Assembly: GCA_018398805.1 (NCBI GenBank)
Contig: JAGFBZ010000817.1
Location: forward strand, 2,269,001-2,333,000
Reading direction: 5' to 3'
DNA: 64,000 nucleotides
Source: Hirundichthys speculiger
Lineage: Eukaryota > Chordata > Actinopteri > Beloniformes > Exocoetidae
The notes under the pieces were generated by a model that saw only the letters and a list, made by a program, of their open reading frames with translations, was not told the origin of the DNA and searched no databases. This document shows, piece after piece, positions 1 to 29,200 of this stretch. Both the position numbers and the translations under genes were made by a program. How positions within the stretch are numbered: position 1 is the first letter of the stretch; the number at the start of each line of letters is the position of its first letter.

Positions 1-1806
1 ACAATAAAGCAGGTTAGGGCTTATGCCACGCAGTATAGTAGAAATCAGCATGGCATGGTCACACACTCTCTCACACACACACCCACTGGCTTTTTATCCT
101 TTGAAAGAGGACCCTGGCCAAAGTCATCTGGAAGTGTCCACATGCCAATGAATAAATAAAGCTGTAATTAGCAGAGAGAACAGCGCCACCTGTTGGTGTC
201 CCACCCCTGTGAACTCAGACTATTATGGGGAGCTGTGAGACACACTTGAGCCTGCAAAGGCTTTGTGTGAAAGAGCTGGCACACATGAATGATATGTGTG
301 TGTGTGTGTGTGTGTGTTCGCTGCACTTCCATTTGTAAAAAGGCTTACTGAGCATATGTGTTACTGCCATGGGAAGTGTGTGTGCGCGTGTGTGTGTACG
401 TGAAAGGGTGCAACTGCATGTCCTGGGGTCCACCTGGCAGCACTGTGCAGATTCAGGGGCCTGAGCAGCTGGCCTGGGGGGCTGGTGATGGTGTTCGACG
501 TGGGGGTGGGGGTCTTCTATGGCCCGTTGTCCCACCAGACCGAGGCAGTCCGAGGCAGATGGACAGGCTGTGGCCACTGCCAGAGGGCCACAGGGGCTAC
601 AGGGGCCAAGGGAGAGGGCAAGCCAAGACTAACCGAGCTCAAACACAGAAAGAAAGTCACACAAACACAGAGTAATAATTAAGAATGCAGTTATTTTGCA
701 AGCAATGGCAATAAGCAAACAAATATAGCATGTTGACATGAAAACATTTACAATGTAAATTTTTCAGTTTTGCAGGTAGAGTTGGAAAATTACAGAGAAA
801 TCAGGTCATTAGACTGTACATGTGCATGTATTTATTTATGTATTTATTTATGTCTGAAACTGATGTTCAACACTTATCACGTCTCTTAAATCCTCTGCAG
901 CTGATTTGAACACACAAACACAAAGACTGTGGCCTAAAAACATGGTCCCACACCACACAGAGGAGCGTTTTAAACCTTGACAGGTTGATTTGAAAGGAAT
1001 ATGATAGTGTAGGATTGACACGGACCTTGTTGTGAGCACGTGCTGTATGTGTGTGGTGTGGGAGGCAGCCACCGGTTCCTGTAGTCCAGAGCCACAGATG
1101 CTCCACTGCTTGTGGGTTGACTCCGTAATTTGTTTGCTCTAATTTGTTTTGCTGTGCCGGGGGAGTTCCGATTTTAATTTTGCTCTGTGTGTGTTTACCC
1201 GTCTTTGTGGATCGCTGATCTGTTAAGCATAGAGAGAGAGGGAGAGGCAGTCAGAGAGGAGGGCGGGCTGCTAGCAGAGCCAAATTAAAAAAGGAGCAGT
1301 GCAGATTGTTTTAAGCTCTGGCAGCCCCTTCAGGCCCAAAGGCCTCACTCGCAGCCTGCACCTGCTCTGTCCCCCGGGAGCCTGGTTCCTGAACCGTGGC
1401 CCTCGCTTCTCCTCCTCCAGCCCCTCATAGCCCAGCCACCTCGTCCCCTCCATTTCTTTCCTCTCTTCTGCGACTTTTCTTTTCTCCCTTCTTTCTATTC
1501 CTTTACTTTTACTTTCCTTTTCCTGTTCCTTACCTTGTTTTTTGCTCCTGGTTACTCGAGGGCGACTTTTTCTTTTCAACCCCATGTTTTTTCTTGTCTC
1601 ACACCACCTCACTATTCATCTCCACCCGCTTCCAGCGTCTTTCTTCTGCCCCTGACTCACCCCAGTCAGCTGGCAGACTCTTTTTAATCACTGCCCTCTA
1701 CACCTGAATGACTGTGACCTGTTAGCTTGATGAAAAACACACAGCAATGAACATCAAACACAGACAGTACACAGAAAAACACAGCATGTTGCTCAATGAA
1801 GTTCCG
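1..1806. other. Intergenic, no gene recognised
   Basis: No exon of a known family was recognised. The stretch holds a TG dinucleotide run (about 293-317), a TTTA-type run (about 829-853), a GC-rich patch (about 400-640) and a pyrimidine-rich tract (about 1390-1600). Open frames here are short, lie in low-complexity sequence and match nothing I know. An exon of a neighbouring gene beyond the left edge cannot be excluded. Confidence 0.5.
293..317. repeat. (TG)n microsatellite
   Basis: Uninterrupted TG dinucleotide run, with further imperfect TG repeats around 375-400. Confidence 0.9.
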
Positions 1807-1808
1807 TA

Positions 1809-2216
1809 TTGGCCCGAATATAGGACGACTCTGGATTATAAGATTACCTCTATTTTTCAAATATCATTTTGGGAAAATAAAAATATGATGAAGGCAATGA
1901 GGTTATTCATAAAACAATTATTTATTGTAAAATTACTATAGAAAAAACTCCCACCGAGATAAGGTTCTGCTGTGTTGTTAAACATTTTAATGATTTCATC
2001 TTTTTTAGGAAGTATAGCACCATGTCAGATTTCCATGTTATTTAAGATCAAGGTATGGTACTATTTTAGAAAAATGTGTTTTCTTCAAATGAAATGAAAT
2101 GAAAAATACTTTATTTATCCCATAAAGGGAAATTCAATACTGTAGCAAGGGCTCTCTCTTTTTTTTTTTTTTAATAAACAATAGACAAACAACAGCAATA
2201 ATAATAAAATTACAGC

Positions 2217-2256
<40 letters not shown>

Positions 2257-2592
2257 TAATAATAGGTTTTAGGTTATCTGAGAATATGACTGAATGAGCT
2301 ACCACGATGTAGTTCAATAACTGCCTAACTATTGAAGTCGAGTTTTATTCAAGAACAATATAAATAATTTAATCTGTAAAAAACTACTTCTGGACTCCAA
2401 CAAAACTTATGAAGCCCTTTGCTTGAGTTGGCTGCGTGGTTCCTCCATTCTCACTGGTTACCTCGGTGCGGGCTCTATCTAGTGGCGCAGATGTGTAATT
2501 ACAATGGAAAAGTCTAGTCCTCGACTATAAGATGACCCCCATTTTTGAAAATATGATTCCTAGAATAAAATATCGTCCTATATTCGGGCCAA
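1809..2592. mobile_element. MITE-like DNA element with TTGGCCCGAATATAGGACGA ends
   Basis: The left end starts TTGGCCCGAATATAGGACGA and the right end is its exact inverted complement. TA dinucleotides flank both ends (1807-1808 and 2593-2594), as expected for a TA-targeting Tc1/mariner-type insertion. The outer 60 or so bases are imperfectly inverted beyond the perfect 20. No transposase frame is present, so it is non-autonomous. It contains an AAT trinucleotide run at about 2217-2258. A diverged partial relative lies near 23710-23930. Confidence 0.75.
2217..2258. repeat. (AAT)n microsatellite
   Basis: AAT trinucleotide repeat inside the 1809-2592 element. Confidence 0.85.
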
Positions 2593-2669
2593 TAACACCA
2601 TGACATCAGCTTGTTTCACAACACACAGTTTAAGAGGATGCAGATCAGAATCATGACGACATGTTCAAA

Positions 2670-5600
2670 ACTGTCACAGATATTCTTTATTGACATTGTC
2701 CGGTCGGTCTGCTTTTCATGACCGTACAGCCATAGGTGGTTTGATCAGTCAGTCATCTCTACATACAATATGGTACAATGTTGCACACTATTTACATTAC
2801 ACCAGCAGTAATGCTATGACATGGTTCCAACAACAATACATCTAATTTCAATATGGCTTGATTAAAGCAGTCCGGGAGTTCTGTCTCTGGGGTCCTGACC
2901 ACATAAAATGACAGACTAGCAGGCATCTCAGGCTGAGGTGGGTCAAATCACATGAAACAATAGAGAAACGTTCTGTTGCGTCCCAGTACCTGAACCAAAC
3001 TCAGCCTTTCACTGAACTCACTTATTCACTCTTTTTGCTGTTTTCTGCACCCAAAATTTAAAAAGTCAAATTTAATATCAACTCAAATGGTCCACAAACA
3101 TGTAGTCTATTTTCCTGTGCAGGTTTTGAGATGACTCCCTTTACTTCAACACAATGGAGCCAACCTGAATTTTGTTTATTATTTAAAACTGCTGTTTTCT
3201 GACCAGTTGGTAGGGACCACAACAACCAGTTCAACAACACCGCACTGCCAGTAGGCCAACATTCAACATTGACTTTTCATGTGTTCCTGGTTTTGTCTCA
3301 AACTACTGAAGGGAATGTTCGGTGGCTTAACGCTCAACTATTTCGGTTCTACAGTAAGTCCCTGACTTAATCAACAAGTCATTTGTTGAGTAGTTAGTGG
3401 ATTTTAGCTTTCCTTTGCTGAAGAAGCTTCCTGGTGCTTCTGAGAATCCGACTAATAAGATTAGTGACACTAAAACGAAACAAAAGGCTATGTGCACGAA
3501 ACCAAAACAATGTGTGCTGATGCTCAAGGTCTCAGGACATCTAGGAAAATAGGTAGTTCATTTCAGTCTCACCGCTAAGAGTGACTTCCCGCAAATTACA
3601 CCTTCATGAAATTGCATGTGCACTGAAAAAAAAAATCATCTTTAAATAATTTTAAAGAAACCTTTCTTTCCAAAAAAAAAAAAAAAAAAAAAAAAACTAC
3701 CACTTTATCTGTTGCTTTAAAAAAATGAAATATTTTGGTCTCTGGTTATGTGTTAAAATTAGGAATTTACAGTGTTTAACAAAAGATTTTAACTAGCAGA
3801 ATAACTTGTTTCTTCTAATTTCAGGAGTTGCATTCAAATACATTTGAATATTTTGTAATTTGTTGAAATTAGATTTGGATTTTTTTTTTTTGTGACAGCT
3901 CTCTTGCAAACTGTTGGTGCTACTCTTTACCTGTAAATATGTTCCCAGTTGTTGACAGCAGCAGGAAATGGTAAGAGATTTGCAGCTGAATTCTTGTACG
4001 GATATTATAAAAAAAAAAAATCTCATTCATATTTTCTGTGCTGAAGAGAGACAGAAATCCTAGAGAGATTTAGCTACAAACTAAAACTCCCTGTACCATC
4101 AGATTCCACTACACCTGACAAATGCTGTTTGTGATTACGTTATGTAAGTAGCATGACCCACCACTTTAACGTCGGCTAAATCTCCATACTTCACATGTAT
4201 CATAATTATTTATACAGCCAACACATTTCCATTATGAGCACTTTCAGAAAGCTAAACGCGACAGTTCCCCAGACACTTTGGTCCATGTCTCCACTCAAGA
4301 TTTTACATCTAGATATTTTCCAGCTTCTTCCAATTTGGTATTCTGACTCAGTCTACAAAGACCTTTTCATCGGCTGCTTTTTGATGACATTCACACTCAG
4401 TAACATTCAGATACACACTTCTGACATCAGCAGCACGATTCCCTTGCAGCATAATCATGATCAGAACACTTAGTGTCCTGCGTTACATCTGTCTGTCTGT
4501 CTCATCCGGCCCACCCTGTGCCTTCACATGTGGCTTCCCTGTCTGAAATAAGGTGAAAATAAATTTCCACTAGTGCAAAATATCAACTCTCTCTGAGAGC
4601 AATAAGAAAATAAAGATTAAGAAAAAATATATATTTGACATATAGGTTCATACAGAAAGAATAACAATCAAATGGCACTGATAATAAATTATATCACAAC
4701 AAAAACAGTTGCAGTGTAGTTTCGCAATTTTTTAAATACTCTGAGCACTAAGGCTGATTTGTTGCTGTGCTCAGTTGCAGTATGTAAGTATGCATGCACT
4801 CTCACAGACCTACACACTACCATGATAGGTCACTGCTCAATGGAAAAGAAAAAATATTTTGAATGGAATGCATGTTCTTTTGCAGGAAAAGTCCTAATTT
4901 TTCAGAATGGGAAGGATATCAGGCCGACTGCTGACTCCATCTGTTGGTCGGATACAGGAAATACAGCTCATCGATAGCATCCCAAAAGTGCTGAAAACTG
5001 ATTATCAGAAACTCTAAGCTCAACAAAGACAAAGTGCAAGCAATACTCATAATAATAATTACTCAACAGGAGAGAAATAAAGTAAAGTGAAACAGGCACA
5101 AATCCTCCTGCTCTTCATTCAATAGACCTCCACATGGATTTAAGGTTGTTGCCTGATGGAGTCAGAAAACAACTTTTCGGATATAAATTCCAATCACAAA
5201 CAGAAGCATAAAGAAAATGACATGAGTACCAATATTGGGCATGAACTGGCGCTCAATATCATCTGTGTTTACTATTCAACACACGGATGGCAAACACCAG
5301 AGACACAGCAGCTGTTCCATTTAGCCACATGATCAATTTCTTCCTGTTTCAATGGGTTTATGTGTTATGTCACATGGCAGAATGGTGATTAGTTGCATCA
5401 TTTCATAGCAAGTGAAGTACCACCTGTCTTGACTGCAACACCATTCCTCCTTCGCTGCACTTTTCATGAAATCATACATTTATGTCTTGTACAATTTCTG
5501 TATCTGAGAATGAGACAAATAAGGCAAAGAGGAACTGCCATGGGGACAGTTTTGACAATACAGGAGGGGACAAACCGTACAGTAGCATGTGTATTGTTAT

Positions 5601-5827
5601 GAGGTTCCATTTGCACCCTCTGCATATAAACACCCAGTCTGTGTTTGTTGGGAAGTTGTAACATGCTGGGTATTGTAGGTGGAGAAGTTGGAACAGTTTC
5701 TCCAGATGTGCAAGCTGTAGTCTGGACAGGTTTTTGCACCCAGATTTAATTAGTAAAACCACATAGCAGCCTGGGGCATTGATTAGTCCACCTTCCTGTT
5801 TGTTTCAATCTGTCAGCTAGACATGAG
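2670..5827 (-). other. Probable FAXC 3' untranslated region
   Basis: This stretch of about 3.1 kb between the FAXC stop codon and the distal AATAAA holds no exon and no clear transposon. It contains a 25-base A run (3672-3696) and several smaller A or T runs. A long 3' UTR is known for vertebrate FAXC, so I infer UTR; the boundary is uncertain. Confidence 0.4.
2686..2691 (-). promoter_or_regulatory. Candidate FAXC polyadenylation signal
   Basis: TTTATT on the plus strand reads AATAAA on the minus strand. It lies downstream of the FAXC stop codon and just before the MITE. Other AATAAA-type hexamers occur nearer the stop (for example about 3176), so the true 3' end is not fixed by sequence alone. 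Confidence 0.35.
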
Positions 5828-23250
<17,423 letters not shown>

Positions 23251-23408
23251 GTGTTATTTGATATTTTCACACATTTTAACGTCCATTCAGTTTTCTTCGC
23301 AAATAATAGGTCACTGGATTCGAATAATATTTGTCTTAAGTGTTGCATAAACTGTCTAAGAAAAGTGCTTTATAAGTATTACTTACTTACTACTGTCAAT
23401 TGTTTTTT

Positions 23409-23410
<2 letters not shown>

Positions 23411-23462
<52 letters not shown>
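23411..23462. repeat. (AT)n microsatellite
   Basis: Pure AT dinucleotide run between FAXC and COQ3. Confidence 0.9.
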
Positions 23463-23466
<4 letters not shown>

Positions 23467-23660
23467 TAGGGCTGGGCAAGTTAACGCATTATTATTGCGT
23501 TAACTCATTAATTTATTAACGCCAACATTTATTTTATTGCGCGTTAACTCTCGTTGCTCACATGCTTTTGTTTTGAAAAGTCTGTTACTGGCTGCTGCAG
23601 AACCGGAAAACAATGGGCAGGTAAACATAAGGAAAAGCCAAGAACAGACATGGAGAACGG

Positions 23661-23690
<30 letters not shown>
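23467..23690. mobile_element. Fragment of a dispersed DNA element, with A run
   Basis: Begins TAGGGCTGGGCAAGTTAACGC followed by repeated GTTAAC/GCGTTAAC motifs, a terminal sequence I recognise as widely repeated in fish genomes and probably hAT-related. The right end is not found; the sequence runs into a 27-base A run (23662-23688). It is a truncated copy. Confidence 0.5.
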
Positions 23691-23692
<2 letters not shown>

Positions 23693-23709
23693 TGTATTTT
23701 ACAGTTCGG

Positions 23710-23930
23710 GTAGCAACTCAGGTAGCAATATTAACAATTCTATCTAAGAAAAAAAATTCTGGACTGCAATAAAACTTTGGCGTCATTCCTCCATGTTACA
23801 TCAGATCTGCTCCATGTGTTCACTGTCCTGCTGTTCTCTTACTGGTTACTTCAGTTCGGCTCCATCTAGTGGCACAGATGTGTAATGACAACAGAAAGTC
23901 CAGTCCTCAATTATAAAACAAATTCAGTTC
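23710..23930. mobile_element. Partial relative of the 1809-2592 element
   Basis: Shares blocks with 2385-2535: TTCTGGACT followed by CAATAAAAC against CAACAAAAC, then CATCTAGTGGC(A/G)CAGATGTGTAAT and the AGTC(T/C)AGTCCTC tail. The terminal inverted repeats are missing. Confidence 0.55.
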
Positions 23931-26100
23931 TGTGGCCCGTTTTTTAATTTCGTATTTTTGATCCAAGTCTGAAAAGTGAAATATAAATTTTAAATTCATT
24001 TTTTGTGTTAGATTAAAAAACGAAAACCATAATAAAATGTCACTTTTTAATTTTTTTTTTTAAATTTTTGATTGACAATTGAAAAAGGAAAGAATGAATG
24101 ATACACGGATTGGTAAAGTTACTGAACTTTAACATGGACGTTTTCATTTTAAAGTTCTCCCAGACGGAGGATTCGACAGAAACAAGGTTATTTGTAACAA
24201 CTGCCAAGTTTAACTCCCCGTTAAAAGTTTCTATATATATATATGCTTGAGAGTATATATCATGCTTCATTAGAAGCCTCAACTGGAACATCCGGAGGTT
24301 GTATTTTTAACTTGCTAATTATGTTGTGTACCATTTATCTCAGGAGTCAGAGGTTGGAACTGGGAATGACGTCACACCCAACTGATCATGTTTGCCTTGC
24401 AAAGTTGAAAAACTAACCTTACCAAATGTCCAATTCGCCATTGTTGTGCTAACCATTGTTGGGTATATTATTCATATAAACACTGTATGCTAAGCACACG
24501 CAAACAGAGTAGCAACACATTAACTCTGATTTAATACAACCCATTTGCTTTTGAGGAGCCCTTCTTTGAGTGAGCCATTAAGACTTACAGATTACTGAGA
24601 GACTACTGTGACTTCACACAAAGCTGTAGCACAAAGCTATAAAATTGATTTCTACAGAGGCACACCTCAAGGAAAGGTTGGGTGTGGAGTGGAGTCAAAC
24701 ATCTGTGAACAAAGCCATGAAATATGGTTGAAAAAGGAGCTTTTGTACTGTCTTTGTGGTATTCTGACCAAAGCATGCCACAGAAATTTCAGGAATTCAG
24801 GAAATAGGCTAACATGGAACTGGGTTGTATGTTTGTCGTTGAAAAAAAATTAGTTCACATATTTTTGTCTAAAACAGTACAGATTTTTATCATGAGATGT
24901 GCTGCTCCTGCCACAAATCTTTGGTTAAAGTGTTCTCACGAGAAACCTCTTGCTCATTTCTAAACATAAATTGAGTAATTGCACAAGAAACTGGGTAGAA
25001 ATTGAGGCATGAAAGACCTTCCATTAACCAAAAATTACTAAATTACATGTTAAACATCCATATGTCAACAGGAGAAAGGTTTACAAGGTCGTACATAAGC
25101 AGAAAAAAAATTATGTAATAGCCTTGTGCTTTTATTTTAAAAGGGCATTTAACTCCACTTCCGGTACACAACTGCGGTACCTTCATGGAACTGTCCTATT
25201 GTCTCACTTCAGTGAAGGAGTCACCCCGGCCCGATGAGACCTCCTTAAATCCCTCTTGAGAGTGGATCAATATTAGACCGCACGTGACATAAATCTCTCT
25301 AACTTTCATACATAAACGTTAGAATAAGAATAAACGTCAACGTCAACGGCTTTTCCTGCTTCAGCCCGTAGCTTCATTTAATTACCGTCACAGTCAGCTG
25401 AGCCAAACTGCCGTTACAACATTTTTTTTCTTTTAAATGGATAAGTAGTAAAAGTTATTAAAACGCAGATACAAGTGTCACCTTGGAACAAGTTATTAAT
25501 CTTATTAATCTCTAGCCGGATGAAGCGCGCTGCCACGGCAACAAGGTAGCTGCGCGGTCCCGAGTCTTCAGGGAGCGCGCGCTCTAGCACTGGCTCCTGT
25601 TATTGCAAACACCTGAACTCTTGTAGGAGAAATGCGGTCAAAGAGAAGAAAGTAAGAAATACTTCTTTGTCATACATTAAGGTAATGTACTGCTTAGAAA
25701 TTTAGATACTTTAGAACGTGGAACGGTTCTCTTTTTTTATAACTACATAATAAAATTCACCTCTGCACGTTTTACTGCCCTGTTACTCATTTATTCAAGA
25801 ACACAGTGAAAGCGTGACGCCACAGGGTGAAATTGGTATTATATAATACTTCCACACGAGACCCATTATAATCCTAGAGGAAGAGACTTTCCCCTCCTCC
25901 GTGTGGGTACAATTTACACACGCTTTAACATCTAAAAATGGAAATCATGTGCATTTTTGTTCACAGCCAAGGCCAAATAAATATTATTTCTGCACTGCTG
26001 CATGAACTGTTCAGGACATGTAGCTGATGGCAGTTTAAAGAAGCGTTTGTCTAAAGCTGTGGTGACAAAATTCAAGGGAGTGTGATGCTTTAGCATACAA
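23931..26100. other. FAXC-COQ3 intergenic space
   Basis: AT-rich with A/T homopolymers and no recognised gene. A short GC- and CpG-rich island lies at about 25505-25600. It contains GCTGCCACGGCAAC (25529-25542), close to an RFX X-box, and a possible small plus-strand exon downstream (ATG at 25632). No downstream exons were identified. Confidence 0.45.
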
Positions 26101-26102
26101 CA

Positions 26103-26108
26103 TTTATT
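26103..26108 (-). promoter_or_regulatory. Probable COQ3 polyadenylation signal
   Basis: TTTATT on the plus strand gives AATAAA on the minus strand, about 155 bases after the COQ3 stop codon; spacing and orientation fit a short 3' UTR. Confidence 0.6.
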
Positions 26109-26260
26109 AAACAATTCAACAGTTTAGATACACTTTTTTTCTGATACATCATTAAATCCAGCATCTGTTTGAGGAAAGAAACAAACTCGTGTGTTGCATC
26201 ACATCAGGACTCCATCCACACATGTGAATCTTTATAATCACATGTTTCCAGCGGCGTGGC

Positions 26261-29200
26261 TCAGCTGTGTGCGGCTTCAGCGTGGTCCTCTGGGTCGGGG
26301 TTACTGTCCTCACTTCCATCAGTCCTCTTGACTGCATGGAGCGCATAGTTGATGGAGGTGCTGTTAGTCCAGCTCCAGCCCCCAGATATCGGGTTGTACA
26401 GCATTCCTTGAACAGACTGCACTGAGAAACCATCTGAGGAAGAAGAAAGGGAATGGCAAAAACACAAACAGAAAAAATTTACTTATATACCTTAATAAAA
26501 TAGACTACATTAAAATAAAAAATTTAGAGAATAGGAATAAATTACTGAACATCAGCCTGTGAGCCAGATAAGAAAAAAAAAAAAACATTTTTATATGCTT
26601 CACGTAGAAAGACTTAATGAAATAAAGCATTACAAACTAAAACCAGTGACATCATGACATCCCTAAGTAGGATCAAATGCTTCATTTCTTAAACGACGTG
26701 CATCCTGTGCAGATCTTTGCACCATGTATGGATCAGAAGGACTTACTGGACTCTAGAAGGCGCTCTAGCTCCACTGGGCTGATAAACTTTTCCCAGTCGT
26801 GCGTTCCTCTGGGAACGATGCGTAGCAGATGCTCGGCGACAACGATACCCAGCACGTACGACAGGTTGGTTTTATTTATAGTTGTGATGAAGACTGAGCC
26901 GCCTGGCTGCGTGCAGAAACATAACAGAAACATTTAGTTCGTGGAATATAGAGCTGCAGCACAGGTTTTATTGGATTATAATGCTTCAGAAAACATGTTT
27001 TATGACTTCCCTGCAGGTGTTAGTTACACAAGTGAGGTATACTGCTTCCTGGGTGAAGAGGTTATATATAGAATGGATTTAAAGCTTTTATGTGGACAGA
27101 ATCCTGGAATACCAGGAAGTAACAGTACTAAACCTCAAAGATCCACTTGGCCAAGATTAACTGTTTGAACAGGGGGGCAAAGGAGAGATAAAAGCCAAGT
27201 AGAGGACATTCATCTATATAGTGACTCCAAAAAATGCAACAATAACCAATAACATATTCTTTAATGTCACCGGATAAAACATAGTGATATAAAAAAGGAA
27301 AGCACAGCCTCTTTCAAGTACTTACGTTTTAGACATACAAACATAAGGAAAAAAAAGACCAACACATAATTTATTTAACAAAAACTAAGTCAAAATGTAG
27401 AAGCACTGAATGAAAAACTAAGTAGACTCTCAGTGCTTCAAAAGGAAGTTAAGAGGGTTGTAGCAACCAGTCTCTGCTAATCCAACTCACTTGACTGATC
27501 ATCAGCAGGTATCACTTTTATAAAAACAAAGTCTTGGGATTTTGCTGGCGTGTTCAGGTGTTTGGAAACACAATGCCAAGACATCATCTTTGAGAAGTAA
27601 CTGTTACTGCCCATCAATCTAGAAAGGGTTACACTATCAACGTAGCACGGTGGCTTAGTGGTTAGCACTGTTGCCTCACAGCAATAAGGTTCCTGGTCCG
27701 AACCTCAGCAGGGGTCTTTCTGTGTGGAGTTTGCATGTTCTCCCCGTGCTTGCGTGGGTTTCCTCCGGGTACTCCGGCTTCCTCCCACAGTCCAAAGACA
27801 TGCATGTTAGGTTAATTAGTAATTCTAAATTGCCCATAAGAGTGAATGTGAGTGTGAGTTGTTTGTCTGCATGTGGCCCTGCGATGGACTGGCGACCTGT
27901 CCAGGGTGTATCCCTGACTTTCACCCGTAGACGGCTGGGATAGGCTCCAGCAGATCCCCTTCAGCCAAAATTCCTGATTGATAACACGATTAAATCAACT
28001 TATTGCTGATAATTGTGGCTCTGTTAGCTATTGAATCATGGTGTGTACTATAACGATTCATCAATCTACATCAATTTAATTATGAACAATGCAATACCAT
28101 CAACACAAAAAAAAAAAACAGACATCAACACACAGAATTCTCATCAATAAATGATCTCGAAGTGGCCTTTTTTAAATGTATTTCTATTGAAAACAAGAGG
28201 TATTTATTTCCATTTACCTGTGTAATTGAACCCAGACATAGAAATGCAAAATATTTCAGTTTAATTTGATATGAATGGAAGTGATTTTGATCAATCAACA
28301 TATTGACATATATATTGTCTCTTATTGATCATTAGCTCCTGAGTCAAATTGAATCAAAATCATGTCATGGCAGCCATTGTAATCTCAGCAAACATCAGAT
28401 CATCATCCAGGTAAGCGTGATGAATCTTGTGAATTACATCCCAAGTGGGAACTTAGTTTTTCACACATTGCTAATACATTTCGGTTTAGTTTTGATTAAC
28501 TGAACAATGATGTGATGTAATATGCCATGTACTGATGTTCATGAGGTTGCATTTACCTAATTTAAACATCTTTTCTATTTTTTATGTCCTGATATGCAAA
28601 ACCTTGGAATTGAAAGAGGCCCTGATGCACAGCCTTCACTGATGGGACACACACACACACACACACACACCACACACACACTTCTTTCCAGAGATGCACC
28701 ACAGATACAAACACAACAAGGTCCCAGATGCACTTTAAGAGCTGCTCAAGCGAACGTGTAAACACTTCTGATGGATTCAATGCAGAAATATCTGACCTGA
28801 ACAAATGACAAGGGGGAGTGAAAAAAGAAAGAAAAAACAAAAGAATCACACCTTTAGCACATCATTGCAGCAGATGGCAAATGTTTCCAAGTCAGCCAGA
28901 TGTTCCACAACCTCAGATGCCACAACAGCATCAAACTGGGCTGCAAAACTGTTCCTCCTCCTCTTCTCCTGAGAGCTCCTCCAGGGTGCAGGCCCGGTAG
29001 GACAACCCGGTCACGAAGGTCCGGGTCACGTGAAGAATGCAGCTGGGCGATGCTTATGCTGTCTTCTACTGGATCTATACCCAAGACGTTGGCTCCAAGG
29101 CGACCCAGGGGCTGGGGAAGGAAGAGAAGGGGATTAGGGGGGTTTATATAAAATACAAGAACAAGATTTAATTGACCATCCACTCATCTTCTGTAGTCTA

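Noticed and set aside
215..682. Possible collagen-like or secreted peptide in the GC-rich patch
   Set aside because: The frames are short, have no splice-site support, run into TG repeats and match no family.
1271..1707. Lys/Glu-rich or Phe/Leu-rich open frames
   Set aside because: They arise from a pyrimidine-rich low-complexity tract, not from coding sequence.
27651..27720. Possible tRNA gene
   Set aside because: A- and B-box-like motifs are present, but no cloverleaf with paired acceptor and anticodon stems can be drawn; this is the head of a SINE.
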